A stretch of 64,000 nucleotides of DNA from Streptococcus mitis SK564 (GTDB lineage Bacteria; Bacillota; Bacilli; Lactobacillales; Streptococcaceae). Numbering within the stretch: position 1 is the first letter of the stretch; each line of letters starts with the position of its first letter. Location: the NCBI RefSeq assembly GCF_000148525.1, contig NZ_AEDU01000008.1:124001-188000 (forward strand), read 5' to 3'. The position numbers were made by a program, and so were the translations under genes. This document shows, piece by piece, positions 43,023 through 53,113 of this stretch. Under the pieces are notes generated by a model. It made no database searches. It was not told the origin of the DNA and worked only from the letters and a program-made list of their open reading frames with translations.

Positions 43023-43077
43023 CTCCCCTTATAGTTTCTAGTGAAAAACAAATATTCACTAGAAACTATAAGGGGAG
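43023..43077. repeat. Perfect 23-bp inverted repeat with 9-base loop
   Basis: Arms CTCCCCTTATAGTTTCTAGT(GAA) at 43023-43045 and their exact complement at 43055-43077, loop AAACAAATA. There is no clear T-run on either strand, so this is not a typical terminator. It could be the end structure of a vanished element or a stable RNA hairpin. Confidence 0.8.
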
Positions 43078-43111
43078 TCTTCATATACCTAAAAGAAATT
43101 CTAAACCTGTT

Positions 43112-43285
43112 TCAGCTTGATATAGTATTTGAATAAAATGTGAACAAATTTATTAGGGAATTCAAATCAATTTCATACTTTAAAAGTCGTTTCATACTAT
43201 TTTAGATTCAATTAATTATACATCATAGATAATCCGCTTCAAAAATCTCTTCAAATCACGTCAGGTTCACATTTCCGTATAAGAG
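43112..43285. repeat. Degenerate repeat region with boxC relic
   Basis: 43235-43279 is a diverged boxC (minus strand ACGGAAATGTGAACCTGACG, then TGATTTGAAGAGATTTTTGA). The preceding 43115-43225 has RUP-like pieces such as TATAGTATTTGAATAAAATG. It looks like several decayed repeats in the gap between convergent argR-type and ftsK genes. Confidence 0.5.
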
Positions 43286-43291
43286 AGAAAT

Positions 43292-45595
43292 TTATTGTTG
43301 TAAAACTTTTCTTGGTTTGGTACCTTCAGCTGGACCAATGACACCTGCCATCTCAAGCTCTTCCATGAGACGTGTCGCACGGTTAAATCCAACTGACAAA
43401 CGACGCTGAATCATAGATGCGCTGGCTTTCTGAGTTTCGATTACCAAAGCCTTGGCTTCTTCAAAGAGCGGATCACCACCAGATTCACCATCTGAAAATT
43501 CTCCTTCATTTTCAGAAACCTCACCTGGATCAAAACTCTCATCGTAGTCCGCATCAGCCTGATCCTTGATGAAGTTTACGATGCGTTCAACATCATCATC
43601 CGAGATAAAGGAACCTTGGAGACGAACTGGATGATTTTCATCGATTGGTTTAAAGAGCATGTCGCCTCGACCAAGCAGTTTTTCAGCTCCATTTTCATCC
43701 AAGATGGTGCGCGAGTCTGTACCTGATGATACCGCAAAAGCCACTCGAGATGGGACATTGGCCTTGATCAGACCAGAAATGACATCAACGGATGGACGCT
43801 GAGTTGCAAGAATCATGTGGATACCTGCAGCACGCGCCTTCTGTCCAAGACGGATGATGGCATCTTCCACTTCCTTGCTGGCCACCATCATGAGATCAGC
43901 CAACTCATCCACAATCACGACAATGAGGGGGAGTGGAATCTGCTTGTACTCAGACTGAGCATTAAACTCTTCTACCTTGGCATTAAAGCCTGCAATATTA
44001 CGAACTCCCACCTTGGCAAAGAGTTCATAACGATTTTCCATCTCATCCACAACCTTTTGCAGAGCCTTGCTGGCTTTGCGTGGATTGGTCACAACTGGAA
44101 TCAAGAGATGAGGAATGTCATTGTAAACAGACAACTCAACCATCTTAGGGTCCACCATCATAAACTTGACCTGGTCTGGTCTCGCCTTCATGAGGATGCT
44201 AGCGATAATGCCGTTAACGGCTACTGACTTCCCTGAACCCGTTGAACCTGCGACGAGCAAGTGGGGCATTTTGGAAAGGTCAAAAGCTCTTGCAGTGCCA
44301 TTAACCGCCTTTCCTAGAGGAATTTCCAAGAGATTTTCTGCTTTTGTTTGAGATTGTTCCCATAGTTCTCGGAAGGATACAGTCGCAATCTCAGAGTTGG
44401 GTACTTCGATTCCAACTAAGGATTTCCCAGGAATTGGTGCTTCAATTCGAACATCCTTGGCTGCCAAGGCTAGAGCGAGGTCATCTGCTAGATTGGAAAT
44501 GCGGTTGACCCTTACACCTACTGCTGGCTTGACTTCATACTTGGTCACTGATGGCCCAATTTCGGCCCGTTCAACCGTTACCTTGGTACCAAAACTAGCA
44601 AAGGTTTCTTCAAGGATTTTGATATTTTCACGAACGATTTTCTTCTCTTTAGACTGGTCTTTGGGTTTATCAGGGGCAAAGAGTTGTAAGCTTGGAAGTT
44701 TGTATTCAAGAGCCTCCTTGGCTGAAAAATCGACCTGAACATCTTCATCATCAGAACCGTCTTCCTGTTCAGGGAATTCCAGTTCAGTTTGAGGTAGGAT
44801 GATTTCTGGTTCCACACACTCTTCTTCTGGAATAGGTGGAACGTCAATCACAACATCATCAGTCAGAATTTCACCCGTTTCCATATCAACAGGAGGCAAA
44901 TCGAGTAAGGCTTTTTCAGTCTTTTCTTGTTCTAATCTAGCCTCTTCCTCAGCCTTTTGGCGAGCTTTTTCTTCTTGTTTGACAAAGCGTTCCTCTTTTC
45001 GATGCTCATGCCCTTCTCTCCATTTGGCAAATCCTCTACTGAAGAATTCAGCAATATCATAAACAGACCAAGGACTGATTAGGAGAGCGCCTGCTAAAAT
45101 CAAGATAGAACCAATAAAGTAAGTACCGATATTTGAAAAAAGAAAGGCGGTTGGCATATAAAGAGCGACCCCAATCAAGCCCCCTCCAGCAAAACTGGTC
45201 GTTCGAAAACCAGTCAAATCCGTCACAACCTGAGCCATGGTTCCCTTTAGAACAGACTTGTCCAAGCCATATTTCCAAACTAAGTAGGCCTCAAAAATCA
45301 AGAGCAAACCTGTAAATATGGTGAAAAATCCAGATAGGAGTCCTTCCTGTTTTCGTATCCACTTGAAAAAGAAGAGATAGAGCAGGATGCCAAATATTGC
45401 CAGATAGGCTAGGCTACCCACCAGCAAGCGAATTAAATTGTAAAGAGTGATACCTGCAGCCCCTAATTTAAAGGCTGCGAAAATCAATAAAAGCGCGATT
45501 CCCAAGGAAATCAACATTCGTTGAATCGCTTCTTTTCTTTCGAGTTCTGCTTTAGACGGTCTCCGTCTTGTTTTACTTGTATTCTTGTTTGCCAT
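43292..45595 (-). CDS. ftsK: DNA translocase FtsK/SpoIIIE
   Basis: A 767-residue septal DNA pump. Four to five N-terminal membrane helices (about 25-170) precede an acidic, coiled linker (about 185-320). The motor domain has Walker [14 protein letters not shown] and Walker [14 protein letters not shown], and a C-terminal gamma winged helix ([20 protein letters not shown]) recognises orienting sequences. A TATAAT at 45602-45607 is only six bases from the ATG, so the message may be leaderless. Confidence 0.95.
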   Translation of the reverse strand: MANKNTSKTRRRPSKAELERKEAIQRMLISLGIALLLIFAAFKLGAAGITLYNLIRLLVGSLAYLAIFGILLYLFFFKWIRKQEGLLSGFFTIFTGLLLIFEAYLVWKYGLDKSVLKGTMAQVVTDLTGFRTTSFAGGGLIGVALYMPTAFLFSNIGTYFIGSILILAGALLISPWSVYDIAEFFSRGFAKWREGHEHRKEERFVKQEEKARQKAEEEARLEQEKTEKALLDLPPVDMETGEILTDDVVIDVPPIPEEECVEPEIILPQTELEFPEQEDGSDDEDVQVDFSAKEALEYKLPSLQLFAPDKPKDQSKEKKIVRENIKILEETFASFGTKVTVERAEIGPSVTKYEVKPAVGVRVNRISNLADDLALALAAKDVRIEAPIPGKSLVGIEVPNSEIATVSFRELWEQSQTKAENLLEIPLGKAVNGTARAFDLSKMPHLLVAGSTGSGKSVAVNGIIASILMKARPDQVKFMMVDPKMVELSVYNDIPHLLIPVVTNPRKASKALQKVVDEMENRYELFAKVGVRNIAGFNAKVEEFNAQSEYKQIPLPLIVVIVDELADLMMVASKEVEDAIIRLGQKARAAGIHMILATQRPSVDVISGLIKANVPSRVAFAVSSGTDSRTILDENGAEKLLGRGDMLFKPIDENHPVRLQGSFISDDDVERIVNFIKDQADADYDESFDPGEVSENEGEFSDGESGGDPLFEEAKALVIETQKASASMIQRRLSVGFNRATRLMEELEMAGVIGPAEGTKPRKVLQQ

Positions 45596-45601
45596 TCTTC
45601 T

Positions 45602-45607
45602 ATTATA
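45602..45607 (-). promoter_or_regulatory. ftsK extended -10 abutting the start codon
   Basis: Minus-strand ATGGTATAAT, then AGAAGA, then ATG. The expected +1, seven bases after the hexamer, is the A of the start codon. Confidence 0.6.
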
Positions 45608-45633
45608 CCATATTTCACAGGCATTTCGGAAAG

Positions 45634-45667
45634 AGAAAAAGACTGCACCAAACGGTCCAATCTTTTC
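45634..45667 (-). terminator. Terminator after fruA
   Basis: Minus strand AAAAGATTGGACC GTTT GGTGCAGTCTTTTT, imperfect stem plus T-run. Confidence 0.7.
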
Positions 45668-45683
45668 ATTTTCTATCTAAGTT

Positions 45684-47636
45684 TTATGCTTGTGGTTTGC
45701 GTAGGTAACCATAGACCACACCACTTACGATTGCTCCTACTAAGACAGAAACGAGGTAAAGGAGAGCATTTGAAGTAAGGGCAATTACGAAGATTCCTCC
45801 GTGTGGCGCCATGAGTTTGATACCAGTAAGACCAACGAGGCCACCTGCTACTGCTGAACCAAGGATGAAACTTGGGATCGCACGAGCTGGGTCAGCGGCA
45901 CCAAATGGAATTGCTCCCTCAGTGATAAATGACAAGCCCATGATGATGTTTGTTAAACCAGAGTTGCGTTCTTCCTTAGTAAATTTATCTTTGAAAAGAA
46001 GAGTTGCGACAAAGATAGCAAGTGGTGGCACCATTCCTCCAGCCATAACTGCTGCCATGGCTACAGAACCACCTGAAGAAACAGTAGCTGCAAGCGTACC
46101 TGTACCAAAGACATAAGCCGCTTTGTTAACTGGTCCACCCATGTCAACAGCCATCATTCCACCAAGGACGATACCAAGAAGGACAGCTGAACCTCCTCCA
46201 AGACCGCCTAGGAAGTCATTCATAGCAGTGTTGATTGCTGCCATTGGGATGTTAACAGCTAGCATGACAAATCCAGTCAAGATTGTTCCAAGAAGTGGCA
46301 AGAGAAGGATTGATTTAGTACCTTCAAGTGAACGTGGAACTTTGACATATTTCTTGATAGCAAGAACTAAAGCACCTGCGATAAATCCACCCACAAGGGC
46401 ACCTAGGAAACCAGATGAGACACCTGCAAGAGTTGAAGTTGCTTCACCACCTGCTGCATAAGGGATCTTACCAAAGGCAAACCCTTCTTTGGCAATAGCA
46501 CCAGCCACGAAACCTGCTACCAAACCTGGTTTTTCAGCGATAGAGTAGGCAACATAACCTGCAAAAACTGGAAGCATCAAACCAAAGGCTGCACCACCAA
46601 TTTTCATGAACATAGAGGCTAACTCATGGTAAGAACCAAGATTGCCAAGATTTTCATTTGGAACACCCAAAGCACCGTCAATCAAGAAGGCAAGGGCAAT
46701 CATGATACCACCACCGATAACGAATGGCAACATTTGAGATACACCACTCATCAAGTGTTTGTAGAAGGCACCACCAAGGCTTTGTTTTTCGTTGCTTGCT
46801 GTTGCAGCTTTTGCACCATTAGCGGCACGGTAGACTTCCGCTTCTCCTGAAAGAGCCAAGTTAATCAACTCTTCTGTTTTACGGATCCCGTCAGCAACTG
46901 GACGATTGATCAATGGTTTGCCATCGAAACGATCCATTTCAACTGCCTTGTCTGCTGCGATGATAACAGCTTTAGCTTTACGGATATCTTCTGCTGTCAA
47001 TTGGTTACCAACACCGCTAGCACCGTTGGTTTCGACCTTAATTCCAACACCCATTTCAGAAGCCACTTTTTGAAGAGCTTCTTGGGCCATGTAAGTGTGG
47101 GCAATACCTGTCGTACAAGCTGTAACAGCCACGATAAAGTCACCAGAGTCATTAGCAGGTGCTTGAACAGGCTCTTCAGTTTTTTCGGAAGCTTTGTCAA
47201 AAAGTTCAATGACTTGGTCAGCTGATGTTACTTGACGAAGTTTGTCAGCAAAACCGTCTTTCATCAAGTATTGAGACAATTCTGCCAAGGCTGCCAAGTG
47301 AGTGTCATTGGCACCTTCTGGAGCCGCAATCATGAAGAAGAGGTCAGTTGCTTGTCCATCCAAGCTCTCATAATCAACACCCTTATTTGACTTGGCAAAG
47401 AGAACTGTCGCTTCTTTTACAGCAGCGTTTTTGCTGTGAGGCATAGCGATTCCGTCACCCAAACCTGTAGAAGTCAGAGCTTCACGCGCCAAAATTCCTT
47501 CTTTAAAGGTTTCAAAATCTGTCACATAACCATGTTCTGTTAGGCTTTTAATCATTTCTTCAATGACAGCTGTTTTTTCAGTCGCCTGCAAATCCAGCAA
47601 CATGACATCTTTTCTCAATAGGTCTTGAATTTTCAT
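45684..47636 (-). CDS. fruA: PTS fructose-specific EIIABC
   Basis: A single-chain fructose PTS permease, 650 residues. EIIA comes first (phosphohistidine H67 in GIAMPHSKN), then EIIB (phosphocysteine C174 in VTACTTGIAHTYMA), then an EIIC membrane domain (about 290-645). It imports fructose as fructose-1-phosphate for FruK. Its start lies 59 bases inside the 3' end of fruK. Confidence 0.96.
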   Translation of the reverse strand: MKIQDLLRKDVMLLDLQATEKTAVIEEMIKSLTEHGYVTDFETFKEGILAREALTSTGLGDGIAMPHSKNAAVKEATVLFAKSNKGVDYESLDGQATDLFFMIAAPEGANDTHLAALAELSQYLMKDGFADKLRQVTSADQVIELFDKASEKTEEPVQAPANDSGDFIVAVTACTTGIAHTYMAQEALQKVASEMGVGIKVETNGASGVGNQLTAEDIRKAKAVIIAADKAVEMDRFDGKPLINRPVADGIRKTEELINLALSGEAEVYRAANGAKAATASNEKQSLGGAFYKHLMSGVSQMLPFVIGGGIMIALAFLIDGALGVPNENLGNLGSYHELASMFMKIGGAAFGLMLPVFAGYVAYSIAEKPGLVAGFVAGAIAKEGFAFGKIPYAAGGEATSTLAGVSSGFLGALVGGFIAGALVLAIKKYVKVPRSLEGTKSILLLPLLGTILTGFVMLAVNIPMAAINTAMNDFLGGLGGGSAVLLGIVLGGMMAVDMGGPVNKAAYVFGTGTLAATVSSGGSVAMAAVMAGGMVPPLAIFVATLLFKDKFTKEERNSGLTNIIMGLSFITEGAIPFGAADPARAIPSFILGSAVAGGLVGLTGIKLMAPHGGIFVIALTSNALLYLVSVLVGAIVSGVVYGYLRKPQA

Positions 47637-48543
47637 CTTTTTCTACCTCAACTTTTTCATATGTTTCTTTAATAAAGTCCGCTGTTGCCAAGTCATCTGA
47701 GAAGGTGGTTGCCGTTCCACAAGCCACTCCCCATTTGAAGGCTTCTACCGCGTCTTTGGATTTGACAAATTCACCTGTGAATCCAGCTACCATAGAATCA
47801 CCAGCTCCAACTGAATTTTTCACAGTTCCCTTGATTGGTTTAGCAAAGTAAGCTCCCTCAGATGTGACAAGAAGGGCACCGTCGCCAGCCATAGAGATAA
47901 TGACGTTTTGAGCGCCTTTAGCCAGTAACTCACGAGCGTATTTCTCAATTTCATCTAAACTTTCGAGTTTAACCCCAAAAATCGCTCCAAGTTCATGATT
48001 GTTTGGTTTGACCAAAAGTGGCTGATAGTCCAAACTATCAATCAAGGTCTGTCCTTCAAAGTCACAAACAACTTGCGCACCAGTCTTGCGTGTCAAGGCA
48101 ATCAAATCCTTATAGATGACATTGCCTAGATTTTTAGCACTTGAACCCGCAAAGACAACTGTATCATCTGCAGTTAAACTAGACAAAATAGCTTTCAATT
48201 CTTCTAACTGAGCCGGTTCAACAGTTGGACCCGTTCCGTTGATTTCTGTTTCTTGGTCCGCTTTAATCTTAACATTGATACGAGTATCTTCTGCCACTTG
48301 GACAAAACGTGTCTCGATTTCTTCCTCTGCCAAAGTATCTGTAATAAATTTACCAGTAAAGCCACCGATAAATCCAGTCGCTGTATTTGGAATATCCAAG
48401 CGTTTCAAGACACGACTGACATTGATTCCTTTCCCACCAGCAAACTTATCATCACTGTCCATACGATTGACACTACCGACTTGAACTTGGTCCAAGCGCA
48501 CGATATAGTCAATGGATGGATTGAGTGTGACTGTATAAATCAT
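47578..48543 (-). CDS. fruK: 1-phosphofructokinase
   Basis: PfkB-family kinase converting fructose-1-phosphate to fructose-1,6-bisphosphate. GGKGINVSRVL near residue 36 and NSVGAGDSMVAGF near 250 carry the ATP/substrate motifs. The 321 residues are about 18 more than I expect for streptococcal FruK: after KVEVEK the frame continues DENSRPIEKRCHVAGFAGD across the fruA start, a 59-base overlap. The tail looks like translated fruA 5' sequence, so a small indel near the original stop is likely. Confidence 0.92.
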   Translation of the reverse strand: MIYTVTLNPSIDYIVRLDQVQVGSVNRMDSDDKFAGGKGINVSRVLKRLDIPNTATGFIGGFTGKFITDTLAEEEIETRFVQVAEDTRINVKIKADQETEINGTGPTVEPAQLEELKAILSSLTADDTVVFAGSSAKNLGNVIYKDLIALTRKTGAQVVCDFEGQTLIDSLDYQPLLVKPNNHELGAIFGVKLESLDEIEKYARELLAKGAQNVIISMAGDGALLVTSEGAYFAKPIKGTVKNSVGAGDSMVAGFTGEFVKSKDAVEAFKWGVACGTATTFSDDLATADFIKETYEKVEVEKDENSRPIEKRCHVAGFAGD

Positions 48544-49280
48544 ACTTCTATTACCTCCGTTTTCTCCTTAATAGCCTGCAAGAGCTCATGCCCTTGACTT
48601 GTAATAACAATAGCTCGTTTGAGTGGTGCTACCTTGGCAAAGCAAGTTTGTCCAATTTTAGACGAATCCACCAAAACATAGGTCTGTTTGGCATTCTCTA
48701 AAATAGCTCGCTTAACAGCTCCCTCCTCCATATCAGGAGTCGTATAATAGCCATCGTCCACACCATTCATCCCGATAAAGGCACGGTCAAAGTGCAATTG
48801 GTTAATCTGGTTAAGAGCAACGCCCCCGATGCTAGCATCTGTCGCCATCTTGACACTTCCTCCAACCATGACAGTTGGAATCTGCTTTTCAACCAACTGA
48901 GCGGCATGGTGAATCGAGTTGGTCACGACTGTAACATTCTTATTGACCAATTCATGAATCAAAAAAGCAGTTGTTGTTCCAGCATCGATAAAGATGACAT
49001 CTTGTTCCTTGATGAGAGAGGCTGCCTTCTGAGCCAGCAACTTCTTTTCTTGAAGGTTTTTGACAGATTTTTCTTGAATGGTTTCTTCTTCCTGCAAGGA
49101 GTGAGGCAATTCTGCTCCACCATGCACGCGACGAAGCTTGTTTTCTGCTTCCAACTCATCCAAGTCTCTTCGAACCGTTGATTCTGATGTTTCTAGCAAA
49201 CTAACTAATTTCTCTAGAGAAACTACATGATGTTGATTTAACTCCTCTAAAATCAGTTGTTTCCGCTCTGTTTTTAACAC
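48540..49280 (-). CDS. fruR: Fructose operon repressor FruR (DeoR family)
   Basis: A 246-residue DeoR repressor: N-terminal winged helix (ETSESTVRRDLDELE, VHGGAELP) and a C-terminal sugar-phosphate sensor (FIDAGTTTAFLIHEL, GMNGVDDGYY). It is the first gene of fruR-fruK-fruA and overlaps fruK by ATGA. It starts at GTG 49280 behind AGGAGG. It probably responds to fructose-1-phosphate. Confidence 0.92.
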   Translation of the reverse strand: MLKTERKQLILEELNQHHVVSLEKLVSLLETSESTVRRDLDELEAENKLRRVHGGAELPHSLQEEETIQEKSVKNLQEKKLLAQKAASLIKEQDVIFIDAGTTTAFLIHELVNKNVTVVTNSIHHAAQLVEKQIPTVMVGGSVKMATDASIGGVALNQINQLHFDRAFIGMNGVDDGYYTTPDMEEGAVKRAILENAKQTYVLVDSSKIGQTCFAKVAPLKRAIVITSQGHELLQAIKEKTEVIEV

Positions 49281-49291
49281 TGAATCACCTC

Positions 49292-49307
49292 CTGTTATCG
49301 TTTACAC
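49292..49307. promoter_or_regulatory. cre site / operator downstream of fru promoter
   Basis: Minus-strand GTGTAAACGATAACAG matches cre at 14 of 16 positions, located just after the -10, where binding would block transcription. It could also be part of a FruR site. Confidence 0.6.
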
Positions 49308-49312
49308 TATTC

Positions 49313-49340
49313 ATTCTATCATACTTTATTTCAAAGTCAA
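49313..49340 (-). promoter_or_regulatory. fru operon promoter
   Basis: -35 TTGACT (49335-49340), 16-base spacer, extended -10 TGATAGAAT (TAGAAT at 49313-49318). Confidence 0.72.
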
Positions 49341-49396
49341 GCATTTTTATCATTTTCTTCCAATTTCTATCATTTTTCTTATTTCCAGAATTTTTA

Positions 49397-49425
49397 TTGC
49401 AAGATAAGAGCCTTTATGGTAAACT
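49397..49425 (+). promoter_or_regulatory. tRNA-Ser promoter
   Basis: -35 TTGCAA (49397-49402), 17-base spacer, extended -10 TGGTAAACT (TAAACT at 49420-49425). Confidence 0.65.
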
Positions 49426-49440
49426 ATTTGAGTAAGTATT

Positions 49441-49528
49441 GGAAGATTACTCAAGAGGCTTAAGAGGCCGTGTTGGAAACGCGGTAGGCGTGTAACAGCG
49501 TGCGTGGGTTCGAATCCCATGTCTTCCG
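49441..49528 (+). tRNA. tRNA-Ser (anticodon GGA)
   Basis: 88 bases. Acceptor GGAAGAT pairs with GTCTTCC; the anticodon stem CCGTG/CGCGG encloses TTGGAAA, giving anticodon GGA. A long class II variable arm and a GGGTTCGAATCCC T-arm are present. CCA is not encoded. It stands alone between fruR and pdxT and marks a synteny boundary. Confidence 0.95.
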
Positions 49529-49593
49529 TCGAGAATTACCAGAAGCTGAGCAAAAACTCAATCTCAGTAGAAAGTGAAGTAAATCTTCCCACA

Positions 49594-49643
49594 AAAAAAT
49601 GCATAGTATCAAGTTTTTTCAACACCTGATATTATGCGTTTTT
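49594..49643. terminator. Bidirectional terminator-like hairpin downstream of tRNA-Ser
   Basis: AAAATGCATAGTATCAAG ... CTGATATTATGCGTTTTT with A-run left and T-run right. It can end the tRNA transcript (plus) and the pdxST transcript (minus). Confidence 0.7.
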
Positions 49644-49777
49644 GATTTTAAAGACTTTTTGCTTGATCCTTTTCATCCTGTTTAACCGCCATTGATTTTA
49701 ACTCATTACCCACATCTCAAAAAAGATTTAAAATTGTCTTAATCTCCTTTATTGTGTCGCTTTTGGAGTTTTTTTGG

Positions 49778-49873
49778 TATAAACTTCTACGCTCATCCTA
49801 TGGAGCAAGACAGACTCATAGCTTCACACATAATAGAACGAGTATCTCCATCTGTAGAGATACTCGTTTTTTG
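49778..49873 (+). ncRNA. Candidate small RNA with extended -10 and strong terminator
   Basis: An extended -10 TTGGTATAAA (TATAAA at 49778-49783) precedes an 80-90 base segment with no plausible ORF. It ends in AACGAGTATCTC CATCTGTA GAGATACTCGTT plus T6 (49837-49873), a textbook plus-strand terminator. The -35 is poor. No tRNA or protein explains the terminator here. Speculative. Confidence 0.35.
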
Positions 49874-49928
49874 CTATTTTCGAAGTAATTCTTTGTAAAA
49901 AGCGAATCAAAACTTGATTTATCACTTT

Positions 49929-50516
49929 TTATTCCACTATCTTTTCTTTACACATATTGAGAAAGTACTGGTGCAAGCGAACATCATCAGTCAATTCTGG
50001 ATGAAAAGAAGTTACCAACATATTTTCTTCTTGGGCTGCAACGATTTGATTGTCAACTGTTGCTAGAATTTCTACATCTTCTCCAACACTACTGATAATA
50101 GGACCGCGAATAAAAGTCATTGGAATCTTACCAACTCCCTTACATTCTGCTTCCGTATAGAAACTCCCTAGTTGGCGCCCATAGGCATTGCGCTCAACTA
50201 CCATATCCATAGTTCCTAAATGATTCTCATCCTGAGAAGTAATTTCCTTAGCCAGCAAAATCAAGCCTGCACAAGTTCCAAAGACTGGTAAACCAGAGAG
50301 AATGGCTCCTCTGATAGGAAGTAGCATGTCCTGGTCACGTAAGAGCTTGCCCATGGTGGTAGACTCACCTCCAGGTAAAATCAAACCCGACAAGTCACTC
50401 TGATATTGCTTAAAATCATCTAGATTTCTGATTTCAACACTCTCGACTCCTAATTGATCTAGTACTTTTGCATGTTCTGCAAAGGCACCTTGCAAGGCCA
50501 ATATTCCGATTTTCAT
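49929..50516 (-). CDS. pdxT: Pyridoxal 5'-phosphate synthase glutaminase subunit
   Basis: A 195-residue class I glutaminase supplying ammonia to PdxS. Nucleophile C82 is in [12 protein letters not shown]172 and E174 are in SFHPEL; the oxyanion GGES is near residue 50. It directly follows pdxS with no gap, and together they form the ribose-5-phosphate-dependent vitamin B6 pathway. Confidence 0.96.
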   Translation of the reverse strand: MKIGILALQGAFAEHAKVLDQLGVESVEIRNLDDFKQYQSDLSGLILPGGESTTMGKLLRDQDMLLPIRGAILSGLPVFGTCAGLILLAKEITSQDENHLGTMDMVVERNAYGRQLGSFYTEAECKGVGKIPMTFIRGPIISSVGEDVEILATVDNQIVAAQEENMLVTSFHPELTDDVRLHQYFLNMCKEKIVE

Positions 50517-51392
50517 CTATTTTCCTCGCTCAGCCATGAGAATTTGGATTTCATTTTCATTAATACCAACCATGGCTTCTCCTAAATCTTCAGAGATTTG
50601 TGCTAGAATTTGAGGATTTCGGAAGTTAGTCACAGCCTTAACAATAGCACTCGCCCGTTTAACAGGATCTCCTGACTTGAAAATACCCGAACCGACAAAG
50701 ACACCCTCTGCCCCTAATTGCATCATCAGCGCAGCATCTGCTGGCGTTGCAACACCTCCAGCCGCGAAGTTTACAACTGGCAATTTTCCATGTTCATGGA
50801 CAAATTGAACCAATTCTACAGGGACTTGCAAGTCCTTGGCAGCAACATAAAGCTCGTCCTCACGTAGATTTTGAATGCGGCGAATTTCCTGATTCATCAT
50901 ACGCATATGACGAACGGCTTGGACAATATCCCCCGTACCCGGTTCTCCTTTTGTACGAATCATAGAAGCACCTTCAGCGATACGGCGCAAGGCTTCACCC
51001 AAGTCCTTAGCACCACAGACAAAAGGAACTTGGAATTCTTTCTTATCCACATGGAAACGATCATCAGCTGGAGATAGAACTTCACTCTCATCTATATAGT
51101 CAATTTCGATAGCCTCTAAAATCTGAGCTTCAACAAAATGCCCAATTCTGACCTTGGCCATTACTGGAATGCTAACTGCTTCTTGGATTTCCTTAATCAT
51201 CTTTGGATCACTCATACGGGAAACGCCACCCGCAGCACGAATATCAGCTGGAATCCGCTCCAAGGCCATAACAGCAGCCGCACCAGCAGCCTCTGCAATA
51301 CGAGCCTGTTCAGGATTTTGCACATCCATGATAACCCCGCCCTTTAGCATCTGTGCCAAGTTTTTATTTAATTCATAACGATTTTCAGTCAT
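50517..51392 (-). CDS. pdxS: Pyridoxal 5'-phosphate synthase subunit PdxS
   Basis: A 291-residue TIM-barrel synthase forming PLP from ribose-5-phosphate, glyceraldehyde-3-phosphate and ammonia. The Schiff-base lysine K80 is in [10 protein letters not shown]; the [20 protein letters not shown] phosphate loop is intact. I start at ATG 51392 ([10 protein letters not shown]) behind GAGG; six further in-frame codons upstream lack support. Confidence 0.96.
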   Translation of the reverse strand: MTENRYELNKNLAQMLKGGVIMDVQNPEQARIAEAAGAAAVMALERIPADIRAAGGVSRMSDPKMIKEIQEAVSIPVMAKVRIGHFVEAQILEAIEIDYIDESEVLSPADDRFHVDKKEFQVPFVCGAKDLGEALRRIAEGASMIRTKGEPGTGDIVQAVRHMRMMNQEIRRIQNLREDELYVAAKDLQVPVELVQFVHEHGKLPVVNFAAGGVATPADAALMMQLGAEGVFVGSGIFKSGDPVKRASAIVKAVTNFRNPQILAQISEDLGEAMVGINENEIQILMAERGK

Positions 51393-51498
51393 TTGTTTTA
51401 TCCTCATCATTTGTATTGGTAGTTACCATTTCATTTTAAATTAGATTAGAATGAATCACAAGATAGAAAAACCATAATTGTATGGGTACAGATTAACT

Positions 51499-51535
51499 AA
51501 AAAACCATCTGACCTTCATTTAAGGCCAGATAGCT
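51499..51535 (-). terminator. Terminator after nox
   Basis: Minus strand CTATCTGGCCTT AAATG AAGGTCAGATGG followed by TTTTTT, about 10 bases after the stop. Confidence 0.85.
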
Positions 51536-51544
51536 CATTTATTT

Positions 51545-52924
51545 TTATTTTTCAGCTGTAAGTGCAGCCATTGTGATGTAGTTGTATGGTTTGTTGAAGT
51601 GTGGCAAGAAGAAGAGGTCTGTCAAAGCCAACTTATCAATTGTTACATGCTCTTGAATAGCAAGTGAGAACATGTGAATTCCCATGCTAATTGCAGCATC
51701 ACGAGATACCATTTGGGCACCAAGAATTTCACGGCTATCTTTGTCAAAGACAATCTTGATAGCTACTTCATGGTTATCATGTTTCATGAATTCTGGTTTT
51801 TGAAGATCGTTAAAGCCTGTTTCAGTCGCATTGTAACCTGCAGCTTTTGCTTTTTCAAGAGTCAAACCAGTTGAAACCATATGAAGACCATAGATTGAGA
51901 TACCGTTTGAACCTTGAACACCGATTCCTTCCAATTCATGTCCACAAGCGTTGTAAGCACCCACAATACCAGTACGAACAGCGTTTGAAGCAAGAGCGAT
52001 GTAGCTAGTTTCTTTACGAGCATTGTCATAGACAGTTGCACAGTCACCAACGGCAAATACACCTGGGATAGATGTTTCTTGTTTCTTGTCTACAAGGAAG
52101 GCACCGTTGCGGAAGAGTTCGATCTTACCATCAGCAAGGGCTGTGTTTGGACGGAAACCAACTGCAAGGATAACCATGTCTACATCGAAAGTCTCTTTAT
52201 CAGTAATCAAGCGTTCAACTTTACCGTCACCTTCGATTGCTTTAACAGTTTGACCAAGAGCCAAACGGATGTTGTGGTCTTCCAAGTTCTTGGCCATCAT
52301 TTTTGTGAAGTCTTTGTCATAGTAACCGTTCAAGACAGTATCTACAATATCAACAAGCACAACTTCTTTTCCAAGACGTTCAAAGGCTTCAGCAAGTTCA
52401 ACACCGATATAACCACCACCAACAACGGCGATACGGTCAAGGTGTTTGCTCTTGTCAGCAAGCTTATTGATGACTTCTTCAGCGTTTTGGTACAATTTAA
52501 CGAATTGTACGTTTTCAAGAGTTGCTTTAAATTCGCGGTTTCCTTTAACAATTTCAACACCTTCGATTGGTGGCAAGATTGGTGTAGAACCTGTAGCGAA
52601 AATCAATTTCTCGTATGATTCTTTGTGCTCTTTTCCTTCAACTTCTGCTGTAACTACTTTGTTATCATAGTCGATTGAAAGAACTGGTGAGTTCATGTAA
52701 ACCTTAGCACCTTTAGCTTCCAATTTTTCTTTATCAGAATAGAACAAGCCTTCAGCACCGTCGATTTGTTCACCAATCCAAAGGGCCATTCCACATCCTA
52801 GGAAAGAGATGTTAGAGTTTTGGTCAAATACAACGATTTCGTTCTCATTCCCAAAATTATCCAACATAGTATTAATACATGCTGTACCAGCGTGGTTAGC
52901 ACCAACTACAACGATTTTACTCAT
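51545..52924 (-). CDS. nox: NADH oxidase, water-forming
   Basis: A 459-residue FAD enzyme reducing O2 to water with two NADH, restoring NAD+ and removing oxygen. The FAD-binding [10 protein letters not shown] is at residues 8-17, redox C44 is in FLGCGMALW, the NAD loop is [15 protein letters not shown], and the second FAD motif is [11 protein letters not shown]. The single C44, which cycles through a sulfenic acid, marks the four-electron enzyme. It is divergent from the apbE operon; both promoters carry cre sites. Confidence 0.96.
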   Translation of the reverse strand: MSKIVVVGANHAGTACINTMLDNFGNENEIVVFDQNSNISFLGCGMALWIGEQIDGAEGLFYSDKEKLEAKGAKVYMNSPVLSIDYDNKVVTAEVEGKEHKESYEKLIFATGSTPILPPIEGVEIVKGNREFKATLENVQFVKLYQNAEEVINKLADKSKHLDRIAVVGGGYIGVELAEAFERLGKEVVLVDIVDTVLNGYYDKDFTKMMAKNLEDHNIRLALGQTVKAIEGDGKVERLITDKETFDVDMVILAVGFRPNTALADGKIELFRNGAFLVDKKQETSIPGVFAVGDCATVYDNARKETSYIALASNAVRTGIVGAYNACGHELEGIGVQGSNGISIYGLHMVSTGLTLEKAKAAGYNATETGFNDLQKPEFMKHDNHEVAIKIVFDKDSREILGAQMVSRDAAISMGIHMFSLAIQEHVTIDKLALTDLFFLPHFNKPYNYITMAALTAEK

Positions 52925-52962
52925 AGAAAAATTCCTACCTTCAATTTTAAATTTACTCTTCT

Positions 52963-52991
52963 AGTATAACATTTACTGTTAGCGTTTACAA
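52963..52991 (-). promoter_or_regulatory. nox promoter
   Basis: -35 TTGTAA (52986-52991), 17-base spacer, extended -10 TGTTATACT (TATACT at 52963-52968). Confidence 0.8.
52976..52991. promoter_or_regulatory. cre site on the nox promoter
   Basis: CTGTTAGCGTTTACAA matches WTGNNARCGNWWWCAW at 15 of 16 positions and covers the -35 and spacer. Confidence 0.75.
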
Positions 52992-53113
52992 GAGTTTTGC
53001 TAATTTTCCCGATTTTTTTGTAAAAAAATGTAAATAATTTGTATTTTATAATTCTTTCTTACAATTATTCTTTATTTTCTGAGCATATTTCTTGACAATT
53101 TTACAAATTTTAT

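Noticed and set aside
49727-49745. CiaR box upstream of the candidate small RNA
   Set aside because: TTTAAA-N5-CTTAAT is imperfect and lies about 35-50 bases from the -10 instead of next to it.
52079-52618. A 179-codon plus-strand ORF inside nox
   Set aside because: Antisense shadow; phenylalanine- and asparagine-rich translation typical of reverse reading, no ribosome site.
53092-53097. TTGACA hexamer upstream of apbE as a -35
   Set aside because: No -10 lies at 16-18 bases; the usable pair is TTGTGA/TATGCT at 53114-53142.
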